This document shows, one piece after another, positions 1 to 11,600 of a DNA stretch of 64,000 nucleotides. The stretch is from Begonia masoniana (Eukaryota; Streptophyta; Magnoliopsida; Cucurbitales; Begoniaceae). The position numbers and the translations under genes are program-made. The stretch spans positions 42,941,124 to 43,005,123 of the forward strand of contig CM039512.1 of NCBI GenBank assembly GCA_022432975.1, written 5' to 3'. Numbering within the stretch: the first letter of the stretch is position 1; the number at the start of each line of letters is the position of its first letter. Below the pieces are notes generated by a model. That model was not told where the DNA came from. It saw nothing but the letters and a program-made list of their open reading frames with translations, and searched no databases.

Positions 1-2617
1 CCGTGAACTGTAAGCCTTTCGGCCGTGAACTGTAAGCCTTTCGGCCGTGAACTGTAAGCCTTTCGGCCGTGAACTGTAAGCCTTTCGGCCGTGAACTGTA
101 AGCCTTTCGGCCGTGAACTGTAAGCCTTTCGGCCGTGAACTGTAAGCCTTTCGGCCGTGAACTGTAAGCCTTTCGGCCGTGAACTGTAAGCCTTTCGGCC
201 GTGAACTGTAAGCCTTTCGGCCGTGAACTGTAAGCCTTTCGGCCGTGAACTGTAAGCCTTTCGGCCGTGAACTGTAAGCCTTTCGGCCGTGAACTGTAAG
301 CCTTTCGGCCGTGAACTGTAAGCCTTTCGGCCGTGAACTGTAAGCCTTTCGGCCGTGAACTGTAAGCCTTTCGGCCGTGAACTGTAAGCCTTTCGGCCGT
401 GAACTGTAAGCCTTTCGGCCGTGAACTGTAAGCCTTTCGGCCGTGAACTGTAAGCCTTTCGGCCGTGAACTGTAAGCCTTTCGGCCGTGAACTGTAAGCC
501 TTTCGGCCGTGAACTGTAAGCCTTTCGGCCGTGAACTGTAAGCCTTTCGGCCGTGAACTGTAAGCCTTTCGGCCGTGAACTGTAAGCCTTTCGGCCGTGA
601 ACTGTAAGCCTTTCGGCCGTGAACTGTAAGCCTTTCGGCCGTGAACTGTAAGCCTTTCGGCCGTGAACTGTAAGCCTTTCGGCCGTGAACTGTAAGCCTT
701 TCGGCCGTGAACTGTAAGCCTTTCGGCCGTGAACTGTAAGCCTTTCGGCCGTGAACTGTAAGCCTTTCGGCCGTGAACTGTAAGCCTTTCGGCCGTGAAC
801 TGTAAGCCTTTCGGCCGTGAACTGTAAGCCTTTCGGCCGTGAACTGTAAGCCTTTCGGCCGTGAACTGTAAGCCTTTCGGCCGTGAACTGTAAGCCTTTC
901 GGCCGTGAACTGTAAGCCTTTCGGCCGTGAACTGTAAGCCTTTCGGCCGTGAACTGTAAGCCTTTCGGCCGTGAACTGTAAGCCTTTCGGCCGTGAACTG
1001 TAAGCCTTTCGGCCGTGAACTGTAAGCCTTTCGGCCGTGAACTGTAAGCCTTTCGGCCGTGAACTGTAAGCCTTTCGGCCGTGAACTGTAAGCCTTTCGG
1101 CCGTGAACTGTAAGCCTTTCGGCCGTGAACTGTAAGCCTTTCGGCCGTGAACTGTAAGCCTTTCGGCCGTGAACTGTAAGCCTTTCGGCCGTGAACTGTA
1201 AGCCTTTCGGCCGTGAACTGTAAGCCTTTCGGCCGTGAACTGTAAGCCTTTCGGCCGTGAACTGTAAGCCTTTCGGCCGTGAACTGTAAGCCTTTCGGCC
1301 GTGAACTGTAAGCCTTTCGGCCGTGAACTGTAAGCCTTTCGGCCGTGAACTGTAAGCCTTTCGGCCGTGAACTGTAAGCCTTTCGGCCGTGAACTGTAAG
1401 CCTTTCGGCCGTGAACTGTAAGCCTTTCGGCCGTGAACTGTAAGCCTTTCGGCCGTGAACTGTAAGCCTTTCGGCCGTGAACTGTAAGCCTTTCGGCCGT
1501 GAACTGTAAGCCTTTCGGCCGTGAACTGTAAGCCTTTCGGCCGTGAACTGTAAGCCTTTCGGCCGTGAACTGTAAGCCTTTCGGCCGTGAACTGTAAGCC
1601 TTTCGGCCGTGAACTGTAAGCCTTTCGGCCGTGAACTGTAAGCCTTTCGGCCGTGAACTGTAAGCCTTTCGGCCGTGAACTGTAAGCCTTTCGGCCGTGA
1701 ACTGTAAGCCTTTCGGCCGTGAACTGTAAGCCTTTCGGCCGTGAACTGTAAGCCTTTCGGCCGTGAACTGTAAGCCTTTCGGCCGTGAACTGTAAGCCTT
1801 TCGGCCGTGAACTGTAAGCCTTTCGGCCGTGAACTGTAAGCCTTTCGGCCGTGAACTGTAAGCCTTTCGGCCGTGAACTGTAAGCCTTTCGGCCGTGAAC
1901 TGTAAGCCTTTCGGCCGTGAACTGTAAGCCTTTCGGCCGTGAACTGTAAGCCTTTCGGCCGTGAACTGTAAGCCTTTCGGCCGTGAACTGTAAGCCTTTC
2001 GGCCGTGAACTGTAAGCCTTTCGGCCGTGAACTGTAAGCCTTTCGGCCGTGAACTGTAAGCCTTTCGGCCGTGAACTGTAAGCCTTTCGGCCGTGAACTG
2101 TAAGCCTTTCGGCCGTGAACTGTAAGCCTTTCGGCCGTGAACTGTAAGCCTTTCGGCCGTGAACTGTAAGCCTTTCGGCCGTGAACTGTAAGCCTTTCGG
2201 CCGTGAACTGTAAGCCTTTCGGCCGTGAACTGTAAGCCTTTCGGCCGTGAACTGTAAGCCTTTCGGCCGTGAACTGTAAGCCTTTCGGCCGTGAACTGTA
2301 AGCCTTTCGGCCGTGAACTGTAAGCCTTTCGGCCGTGAACTGTAAGCCTTTCGGCCGTGAACTGTAAGCCTTTCGGCCGTGAACTGTAAGCCTTTCGGCC
2401 GTGAACTGTAAGCCTTTCGGCCGTGAACTGTAAGCCTTTCGGCCGTGAACTGTAAGCCTTTCGGCCGTGAACTGTAAGCCTTTCGGCCGTGAACTGTAAG
2501 CCTTTCGGCCGTGAACTGTAAGCCTTTCGGCCGTGAACTGTAAGCCTTTCGGCCGTGAACTGTAAGCCTTTCGGCCGTGAACTGTAAGCCTTTCGGCCGT
2601 GAACTGTAAGCCTTTCG
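1..2617. repeat. Perfect 22-bp tandem array (about 119 copies)
   Basis: The unit starts CCGTGAACTG and ends CCTTTCGG, 22 bp in all, and it repeats without any visible substitution from the first base to 2617, so the array probably continues beyond the window. Adjacent units join as CGG-CCG. The last partial unit runs directly into sequence that matches the tail of the gypsy LTRs at about 39090 and 55500. Those LTRs read GAACTGT..TTCGCAATTCGGA where the array ends GAACTGTAAGCC.TTTCGCAATCGGA, so the unit looks like an expanded piece of that LTR. The absence of any variation means either very recent expansion and homogenisation or an assembly effect; the sequence alone cannot decide. Confidence 0.97.
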
Positions 2618-2805
2618 CAATCGGACCTCGTTACTATTTTACGAGAACGTCTTTTACACTACAAGAAACTAATTACTCGAATATACGTTGTTACTCCGAA
2701 AATTCCCGTAAATTCCTTAAAATTCTTATTATTCGCTAGGGTCATAATGGCGCTTTCTTTTCGTGAAACAGACCTGATTTGACATATTTACCAAAAATGG
2801 CATTA
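2618..2805 (-). repeat. Truncated gypsy LTR tail next to the array
   Basis: This stretch is alignable by eye to 39098-39285 and 55495-55685, the terminal part of the gypsy LTRs later in the window. Shared words include CGGACCTCG, TTCTTAAAATTCTTATTA-type text and AATAACGCTTTCTTTTC-type text. Similarity fades near 2805, before the LTR terminus GGTGTTACA is reached. It is therefore a truncated LTR, and the tandem array has replaced what would lie on its left. The strand follows the minus-strand gypsy element at 38-55 kb. Confidence 0.7.
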
Positions 2806-3000
2806 TATAATAAAATAACAATATAATATAATATATCCGAAATCCGTACATGTTGGGTATTACATGATCATTGTGCTCCCCATCCACATGTCCAGCTAGA
2901 AAAAGATCTTTTTTTTTGTGCTGCTTCAAATCAAGCAACTTTGGATGATTTGAATGTTTTTGTTATCTTCTGATCTGATCTCTTTCCCTTTTAGTTGTTC

Positions 3001-4680
3001 TTTATTTTAATGGCTTAAACGAAAAGTAGAGGATGGAGCAATCTACTTTTATCCTCTTCCTTGAAGATTGATGTGATTCTATGTCTTTTTCCCTCTTTGC
3101 AAATCTTTTTTAATGCAAAAAAAATAAAGATGAATAAATAAAACAACCAAACTAGGTAGAAGTAGGAAAATAAATGCTTTAACCAAATGGTCTTACAATA
3201 GAAATATTGAAACACCAAGAAAGATATTTGATCCATTGGAATAGTTTTTTGTTACTAAGTATCATTACGCTAAAAAACTGAAGGATAATATTGTCATTTG
3301 CTTCGTTTTTTGGAAATCAGTTTGAGAAACAAAATTGGGAACTTGTATTCATATATTTTACATTTATTACCTACATATGAGTCCTCTACGCCTGTATTGC
3401 TTGCTCCTCTTATTCTTTCGTTTTGCAGTTGATCGGGCCAATTTTATGCAAGAAAAACTATTTGTTTGATATAAATTCACCAAAATTATCTAATAATATT
3501 ATAGTACTACAAAACTAGAAATGTCAATTGAAGTCCCCCTAAAAACCTTTCTCGGCTTTGTAGTTGATGGTACTGATAATTGTGTTTATCCAACATCGTC
3601 TATTGGATGAGTCTGTACTTTGTATATATGTAAAGGAGATTCTCTTTCTCCTTGAACTATTTTTTGGGAATGAGTTCTACCCTCTCACATATATTAACAT
3701 GGTATCAGAGCTTGGTATCGGAGACAATGGTGGGAATTGTACCCAGCCCAGGCACGCTATGCGTTAGGGCGAGTATTGATAATTGTATTTGTACCACGTC
3801 GCTTATTGGATGGGCATGTACTTTGTATATATGTAAAAGATATTCTCTCTCCTCTTGAGTTAGTTTTTGGAAACGAGTTCTACCATCTCACATGTGTTAA
3901 CGGATGGTTTTTGTAATTGAATAGAGTATTAGCATGTCTAATACTTCAAATTTTGTCTTGATTCTTCACATCATTTTATTTATGTTCGTGTTTTATAGAT
4001 TCAAAAAACCAAACGACTATTGGTTGCTTGAGTGGTGTTTGTTGTAGTTAACCTCATAACGGAGTATATTGCTTCAAGGAGTTGCTTCCAATTTCCTCAT
4101 TTTTTTTGCTTCCAATTTCTATTGTTTTTTCCTCCATCATCATTCACAGTTGGCGTAAGGCCTAAAAGCAATAAAAGAAGTAAAACAATATTTAATATAA
4201 GATGAAATACACATTAATCAACAATTTGATTCTCTTCTAATTTCGTACCTCCCAATAATTTCTCGATAATCTAACTAGTATTTGACCTCTCCTGCATATG
4301 GAAAACCTTTCATTCTCCTTGTTAGCAATGCTCACACCAAGAATGCATTTTCATACCTAGTTCATGTGCATTCTCTCTCCCCTATTCATAATTTTGTTTT
4401 TTTCCCATAAACTTAGTGGATTGGAGACTTATCACATTAATACTTGCAATGTTTGTTTCTTACATTGATGTCCAATGAAGTATTGTGCTCATTGCATCGA
4501 TAACAAAAGTTTTTTTCTCTCATCTGTATATATCAGCTTGTTTATCTTCTATGAATTAATACATTTCTGTCTCCTGTTATGTAACTAGAGGGATTCCTCA
4601 CCAACTTCAAGAATTGACGTGGTGCAGCTACTATTTTCACTGAATTTTGATTGTTAGTTGCTAATCTGTTTAGATCTCAA
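3001..4680 (+). repeat. Rearranged duplicate of NHX locus DNA
   Basis: Two blocks copy parts of the downstream NHX gene. 3001-3570 and 3903-4030 match 7797-8490, which is the intron in the 5' UTR and the start of the second UTR exon. 4080-4675 matches 10391-10943, which lies inside intron 6. In the upstream copy the blocks are adjacent, so the DNA holding exons 1-6 (8624-9760) is missing. The copy therefore contains no antiporter coding sequence. It is either a segmental duplication with an internal deletion or two blocks brought together; the second block includes part of a retroelement relic and could have arrived separately. Confidence 0.75.
3571..3902 (+). mobile_element. TRIM-type mini LTR retroelement
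   Basis: Two 129-bp direct terminal repeats (3571-3699 and 3774-3902, both beginning TAYTGATAATTGT and ending TTAAC plus two bases) flank only 74 bp of internal DNA. Directly after the left repeat lies TGGTATCAGAGC (3700-3711), the usual plant primer-binding site for initiator methionine tRNA. A 5-bp duplication, GATGG, flanks the element at 3566-3570 and 3903-3907. The related sequence at 8365-8369 has a single GATGG and no element, so it represents the empty site. There is no coding capacity, so movement would need proteins supplied in trans. The two repeats differ at many positions, which implies an old insertion. Confidence 0.88.
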
Positions 4681-4768
4681 TAGTTGATGATTGTAGTCTA
4701 AATAAACTCATTCCTTTGAAAATGCACGAATTTAGTATTTATTGCTAAAAAGTTTTTAATAGCCTAAT

Positions 4769-4808
4769 CCCCCCCCCCCCCACCCCCCCCCCCCCCCCCC
4801 CCCCCCCC
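4769..4808. repeat. Poly-C tract
   Basis: About 40 bases of C interrupted by a single A at 4782. It lies at the right edge of the duplicated NHX block. Such tracts are error-prone in sequencing, so the exact length is uncertain. Confidence 0.95.
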
Positions 4809-6259
4809 TCCCTCTTTCAGTAATTTCAATCCTACATAACCACTTTCCTGTGGTGCACGTTGTTCTCGGGTTGGCAGAGGTCCTTGAGACGGACCACCCT
4901 TTCATTTCACCGTCATTTTTGGAGCCATTGATGAATAAGGCTCGATTTAGGGTTAAGGCGACAAGCTTGACATGCAATTTCGTGAGATGGAGTGGCGTCG
5001 ACAACCACTAGAGGGTGGCATGCGATTTTTGACTAGCGGAGCGTCAGAATAGGGCAAATCCTTATATAGTGTCGAGGAACGGAGTCCCATTCTGTACACA
5101 CGAGGCCCGTCTCCGTTACAATAGAGCCTCGTTCTCCCAGAACGAGGCCCCAGGCCAAAGAGGTCCAGTGCTTCGAAACACTAGATAGGGAATGGGGCAC
5201 CACTCTTCTAGAATGGCCCGCAGGGCCAGAGGTGGTCCGGGACAACAGGGCTCCGTTCATGGTGCCACGTAGATCGACCCTCCATTCTTCAAAGCACTAT
5301 ACAACATATATACTAATATGAAGTTTGTATAAATAATTATACAATTTGAATAATTTTTATAAAGCATATCAATATAAATGTTTATTCTTTACATCAAATA
5401 AACATGTTTATCTAAAAATGACAAACAAGTCGACCGAGCTAAAAATATTTGCCTTATCGAGCCAACCCAAAAAAAAAAAAAAACTTGAGCCAGACCACGA
5501 GCCAAGAGTTAAACCAGCCAAGTCGAACGAGTTGAGTTTAACGATCCAAGCATATATAAGTTTCTTATTTTTTCAACTTACATCAATATAAAGTATATAT
5601 TTTTTTATCATTATAATAATTTTACAAAAATATATTTAAAAATGTTATACGCGATAATAATAATTAAAGAAATAAAAGTTAGCATTTTAAAATTTTCAAT
5701 ATAAATATAATACTTGTGTATAGTTTATTACAATACATTAAATAGTAAGAAAATATTTATATCATTGAAGAAAAAGAAAAAAAAAAGTTTGGGTGTTCTT
5801 ATTGCACATGGGAAAGGAAATGAACACTGATTGGAACAAGTGCATATATAGGAGAGGATATTGAAGAATGTGGTAAAAACCAAATGTCTTGTGCCCCATT
5901 TTACATGGGTTGGTTTTGGTTAGTGTTTTCAAATTGACCCACTTTTTAATCTCTTTCATTTTTTAAGATTTAGATTTAGATTTAGACGGAGAAAAAGAGG
6001 GAAGAGAGTGGTTGGGTTAGGGGACGGTTGGCGGACCGGGCTAGAGAGGCAATGAGCCGACTTGTTTGCTAGACTAGAAGGGTTCAGCTCGTCTAGTCCT
6101 CTGGGCTCGAGCAAGGCTCAGCTTGGCTCGCTACCGCGGCTGGGCACCAACCCGACCATTTGGCTCGATTTGCATTCGAGTGATAAGAAAACTTCCCAAT
6201 AAAAGTAATCAAAATGAGGTCAATCCGCCCATTTTCACCCTCATACTTTTCTCTCAAAT
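4809..6259. other. Intergenic; GC-rich hairpin island and unassigned DNA
   Basis: No gene is supported here. 5060-5275 is far richer in G+C than its surroundings and holds several inverted repeats, including a perfect 10-bp stem with a CCC loop at 5126-5148 and TGGCCC-GCA-GGGCCA near 5214-5228. 5280-5990 is AT-rich with simple A and T runs. 6000-6160 is another GC-rich patch with repeated words such as GGCTCG and CTAGAC. The small open frames across it overlap on both strands and have no recognisable motif. Confidence 0.6.
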
Positions 6260-6863
6260 TCAGCTTGTTTCCGTTGCTTGTTTCCATTCTTCCACAAAAT
6301 TGTCCAGCGTAACATCGTCCAATGAAGCAGAATCTAGTTCTTTATCGGCCATGTAATCATCTAAAAGAGAAGAATAAAAGTGTTCACCTTCACCGCCCAC
6401 TGCTACACTCTTGAATGAATTGTTGTTTCCTCCCAAAATATTGACAGATGCCTCGAACAATCTCTGTTGATGGAGTCATTGAAGTCTTTATAAGAGTTAG
6501 TTTCCATGTACTTCTTCAATCTCTTTAATTTATCACTCAACTAGTTCACTGAGAACTTTCTTCAATCTCTTTAATTTGTCACTCAACTAGTTTACTGAGA
6601 ACTCAAAAGAGAGTCGGTGTTTTATGTAGTTGTATAAGATATTACTTTGTTCGAATATAGAGATTTATACTCTCTAAATCCATTCAGCAGCGTAAGCTCA
6701 TCGTTCTCGCTCCATAATATTAGACGTGCCCGTCGTTTTGAAGGACTCTAGAGGACGTTTTGCTCGAACCAATTCTGCGCGTCGGATGAGGATCAAAATC
6801 TTCATCATCTTTATCAAAATCATTTTCGGACACTGCTATTTTTGCATAATTTGACTCATCCAT
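6260..6863 (-). pseudogene. GeBP/STOREKEEPER-like transcription factor pseudogene
   Basis: Read on the minus strand, the sequence begins with an acidic N-terminal stretch from the ATG at 6861-6863. It then shows WSENDELTLLNGFREYKS, a good match to the conserved start of the GeBP DNA-binding domain (WS.DDE..LL.G...Y), and later LSDKLKRLKK, the second hallmark of that domain, followed by a distant FWE where these proteins have KIWG. Stop codons and frameshifts separate the pieces. A 46-bp tandem duplication (6511-6556 and 6557-6603) repeats the LSDKLKRLKK segment. GeBP proteins are plant nuclear transcription regulators; this copy cannot encode one. Confidence 0.72.
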
Positions 6864-7365
6864 GAAAAAATCTACCGATATAGCTGGTGAAAGAATACTT
6901 ATTGATAAGATTACTCAAATAATAAAGAATGGAATGTACTAATATAAACACACAAAAATAAGATTAAATAATAGAAAGTATGTTTATCTATAAACTAATA
7001 TTCAACTTTACATTTAATAATTTATTTTTTATTATTATTATAATCTTCGTCATCTTGATCATAATCATCTTCCCACTGCTAGCAGATCGATAAAAAATCA
7101 TTCTTTTCGTAAATGACAGAGTAGATAATATTTTATTTGTATTATGTTGTTTTAAGCAAATTATTTTACGATGAATTCAAATGTTGTATATAATGATTTT
7201 ATCGAAAATAGAAATTCTTACACAAACCTTGCATTTGAGTCAAATAGGCCTGCGGTCTGGACTTGGGTACCGCCGTACCGGTTTGGATTTGAATAACTAG
7301 ACCTATTCTGGCCTTTAAAACTAGTTTGGTCGATTGACCCAAAACCTTCTCCTTCTACATCTTCG
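6864..7365. other. Intergenic region upstream of the NHX gene
   Basis: AT-rich DNA without a supported gene. It contains ATT/TTA microsatellite-like text at about 7020-7050. As the DNA immediately upstream of the antiporter 5' UTR it should hold that gene's promoter, but no individual element can be assigned with confidence. Confidence 0.5.
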
Positions 7366-7377
7366 TGCGAGAGAGAA

Positions 7378-7413
<36 letters not shown>

Positions 7414-8623
7414 CCAATTCACACAACCAATTTGAATTTTCGACGACGTCGGAGGGAGTGCGTGTGACGTCGTCAATGGAAGGTGGGTTGTAGGTTCGGT
7501 CAGAGAGGAGTTTCCGTTGACGCGAAAAAGAAATCGGCCGAAAGAGGGAAATTCGTCGGAGGAAACGTTCGGCCGTTCAGAGCAAGGTTGATGCTTCCGC
7601 AGAGGATTTAGGCCTGGTCTGAGCAGCTTGCGGTGGTCGGAAGACGATTGTGGCGATTCCAGCGAGGTGAGTTTTTCTTCGGCTGTTTTCAGGTTTACAG
7701 AACAAGAGAGAGAGAAGTTTGAGTGTTTGGGTGTGATTTATTCCTCACAGAGCTGCTTAATTTTCTAGGGTAGGAGTTCAATTCTTTCTTTTAGTTGTCC
7801 TTTATTTTGATGGCTTAAACGAAAAGCGGAGGAGGGAGCAATCTACCTTTATCCTCTTCCTCAAGATTGATCTGATTCTATGTCTCTTTCCCTCTTTGCA
7901 AATCTTTTTTAATGCAAAAAATAATAAAAATGAATAAATAAACAACTGAACTAGGTAGAAGTGTGAAAAGAAATGCTTCAACCAAATGGTCTCACACTAG
8001 AAATATTGAAACACCAAAAAAGATATTTGATCCATTGGAATAGCTTTTTGTTACTAAGTATCATTCCGCTAAAAAACTTAAGGATAAATATTTTCAGCGC
8101 TTCATTTTCTGGACATCAGTTTGAAAAACAAGATTAGGAACTTCTATTCATATATTTTACATTTATTACCTACATATGAGTCCTCTACGCTTGTATTGCT
8201 TTCTCCTCTTATTCTTTTGTTTTGCAGTTGATTGGGCCAAGTTTATACTAGAAAAACTATTTGTTTGATATGGATTCATCGAAATTATCTAATAATACTA
8301 TGGTACTACAAAACTGGAAATGTCAATTGAAGTCCCCTGAAAAACCTTGTCGGCTTTGTAGTTGATGGTTGCTGTAATTGAATAGAGTATTAGGATGTCT
8401 AATACTTAAAATCTTGTCTTGATTCTTCACATCATTTTATTTATGTTCTTGTTTTACAGGTCCCAAAAACCAAACGATTATTGATTGCTTGGAAAGACAT
8501 TGACTTGATTGCTTTCTATGCAACATGACTACTGTCTAAAGCTTGGTGTTGAGAGTGGGAGTGATCCTTGGTGTTCTTTAAAAGTCAAGAAAGTGTTGAG
8601 AGCTCCTGGGTTGTTCTTTGGGT
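7366..8623 (+). other. NHX6: 5' UTR of the NHX gene: two exons and an intron
   Basis: A (GA)n tract at about 7370-7411, typical of plant 5' leaders, is followed by non-coding GC-rich sequence ending CCAGCGAG at 7666. A consensus donor GTGAGT follows. The intron runs to TTTTACAG at 8459, and the second UTR exon is 8460-8623, directly joined to the coding ATG at 8624. The transcription start is a guess. An ATG at 8518 in a weak context (T at -3) opens a frame that stays open to 8778 and overlaps the main start, which has G at -3 and +4. Leaky scanning past it would be needed. Confidence 0.6.
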
Positions 8624-11600
8624 ATGGAGGAAGGACAGCGTCAATTGATGGCTATATCTCCGTCAGATTCACACGCTACTCCGGGAAAGGAGCAGCAAGC
8701 AGCTGGACTTGGCATCCTTCTCCAGATCATGATGCTCGTCTTGTCTTTCGTTCTGGGACATGTCCTTTGTCGTCATAAATTTTACTACCTTCCTGAAGCC
8801 AGCGCTTCTCTACTAATTGGTATTTCATCGAAATGACTACTTTTTCCACAATTCTTGATCGCTTTTCCCGATTACTTACAATGATTTTTGAGTTTTTCTT
8901 TTGTGCATAAATCATCTTTTTTTTTTCATTTTAATCGGGGAAGGGTTGGTTGTCGGCGGCCTTGCTATTATCTCCAATACCCAAACAAATATAAGGTTGA
9001 AACTCTATCTTCTTTCTTTCCTTGCTTGTCTTTTTTTTTTTTTTGTAAATGTTGTGGCATTGCCTGATTGTTGACTAAGAAAATCATGAAAACTGTTGGT
9101 TGCACCTGGTGGCAAACTGATGAGGTTTTACTTCTGTATTTTGCAGGGCGTGGTTTAATTTTCACGAGGAATTTTTCTTCTTATTTCTCTTACCACCGAT
9201 CATATTATATCCTAAAAGCTTGTGGTTTCGTTTTGGTTAAACTGTGATTCACTTATTGACTTTTGTGTGTTTCTGTTATCACGAAGTTTTCATTCAATGT
9301 CTTTTCTTGACCTTATATGCTTACTCAGTCAGGATTCAGTCTCTCACCTGTAAGCATAGACACTGGATCCTCTATGTTTATACTATGCTATTGCGTTGTC
9401 TTTCAATAATCTTCTAATCACGACACTTGCTGTATTTCACTATTTTCATAGAAGCCTTTCTTTTCAAACTTTGGGGCCATTGTAACATTTGCAATTTTGG
9501 GAACCTTCATTGCTTCTATTGTCACGGGTGTTCTTGTGTAAGAAATCCTTTTTATTCATAGAAATTCTTTTTATTCATGGCGATTTTAACGTAATGTTTG
9601 TTATAAATTTACTAAATTCACTATTATAGTCTCAATTTCTGGCCGCAGATATCTTGGTGGCTTGGCATTTCTCATGTACCGACTTCCATTTGTTGAGTGT
9701 TTGATGTTTGGCTCTCTTATTTCAGCGACGGATCCAGTTACTGTCTTGTCCATATTCCAGGTGTTTTGTACATCTGATTATGATCGTCCAACAATTAATT
9801 ATTACATCTATTGCATATAGATATTTTGGGATGATTAAACAACACGGGATAAAATTTTGTGCATTAGCTAAAGGAATAGAAATGCAAATAACTACCAACT
9901 TGAAATATTGAAGTTTAAAAATTCTTTCATAACAACCACTAAACTCTTAAGCCATATTTTTCTTATTATTTCTTTAAAAAAAATTAAATTGTTTCAATGA
10001 TATCAACCCTATTCCTTTGTTTTTCATTTAACATACCCTTACCATTTTATATTTTAGTAATTCCCAATGCATTATTTGGAATTTTTCTTAATTGGAATTA
10101 TGTATCCATTGGTATTACTCTAGTTTTGATTGTTGTAGTAGATTTATGTTTAAAGAGGTTTATCCAAGTTGCGACTAAGGATATTGGATAAAAGAGAATC
10201 AAATTTCAAATTTCTTTTCTTCGAAATTAAATAAAACACAAATATTTTAGCTAGTTCATACTTGGTTTGAACGGATCCACCCTTTTACATATGTGTCGAT
10301 ACACTTTATTTAGGTAGTGGATAATAACTTAGTTTCTTATCTAGGTGCCAATGTTATCTCGTAATTCAAATATTTTAAATAGATTTTTTTTGTTGGCTAG
10401 CGCTTCGTTTTTTCCTCCATCATTCACCATTGGAGTAAGGCCTAAAAGCAGTAAAAAAAAGTAAAAGAATAATTATATAAATATAAGATGAAATACACCT
10501 TAATCAATAATTTGAGGAGTTCTATTCTCTCCTAATTTCTTACCTCCCAATAATATCTCGATATCTAACTAGTATTTGACCTCTCCTACATATGGGAAAC
10601 CTTTCATTCTCCTTGTTCGCAATGCTCACACCAACAATGCATTTTCGTACCTAATTCGTGTGCATTCTCTCTCCCATAGACTTAGTGGATTGGAAATTTA
10701 TCACATTAATACTTGAAATGTTTGTTTCTTACATTGATGTCCAATGAAGTACTCTGCTCATCATATTGATAACAAAAGTTTTTTTCTCTCATCTGTATAT
10801 ATCACTTTGTTTACCTTCTATGAATTAATACATTTCCATCTCCTGTTATGTTACTAGAGGAATTCTTCACCAACTTGTTGAATTGATGTGGTGCAGCTAC
10901 TATTTTCACTGAAATTTGATTGTTAGTTGCTAATTTGTTTACCCGGAAACCATCATTTTCCTTGTCCAAATGAATTAATACATTTTTGTCTTCCACTTGT
11001 TGATCTAATTCTATTAAATCCGTTTGTTGCACTGGTTTCATCATGTGTACATCGTCTTTAATCTTGTAATTGAGACCATGGAAGATGTGCTTATTATCAT
11101 CTCTTCTGAAACCTGAATGGGACATGAGATTAATGCCTCCAATTGGTGGTAATAATCTTCAATGGATATTTCTTGTGCAATGGCATTGAGTTGATCGCAG
11201 TTTGAGGATTCCTTGTCTTTCCAATAACAAAACTTTTAAATGTCACCAAGAGTGAATGGTCTGGATCGATTTTTCCTTTGGTACTAGATGAGCCTTGGGT
11301 CTTCGAGACAAATCACTGTTATCTCTAACTTCTTCGGCTAAGCAATTGGTGCTTCAATATCTTCTAATTGCAAATTCCCAAACTTTTGTATCACTTCCTA
11401 TCAAGACTAGAAGTTCCATATTGCGAGGGAAGTATTATTTCGATTTTCCTCTTAGAGATAACTGGGACTTTTGGTTATACAAATTTGGGTGGTTCTTCCA
11501 TTGGGTGACAATTTTCCCCGTGTGAGCAACGAGGTTAATTAATTGTTCTCGCAAAAATGCTAGACTTTATTCTATGGCTCAACTTTTCTCGATCTCTGCC

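Noticed and set aside
1..2617. CRISPR array
   Set aside because: Units are contiguous and identical with no spacers, and the setting is a plant genome.
4756..5004. Glycine-rich protein on the minus strand
   Set aside because: The glycine run is the translation of the poly-C tract.
9181..9330. NHX gene as a pseudogene disrupted after PPII
   Set aside because: The apparent break is removed exactly by an AT-AC intron with U12 donor and branch site; the summed exons form one open frame of 532 codons.
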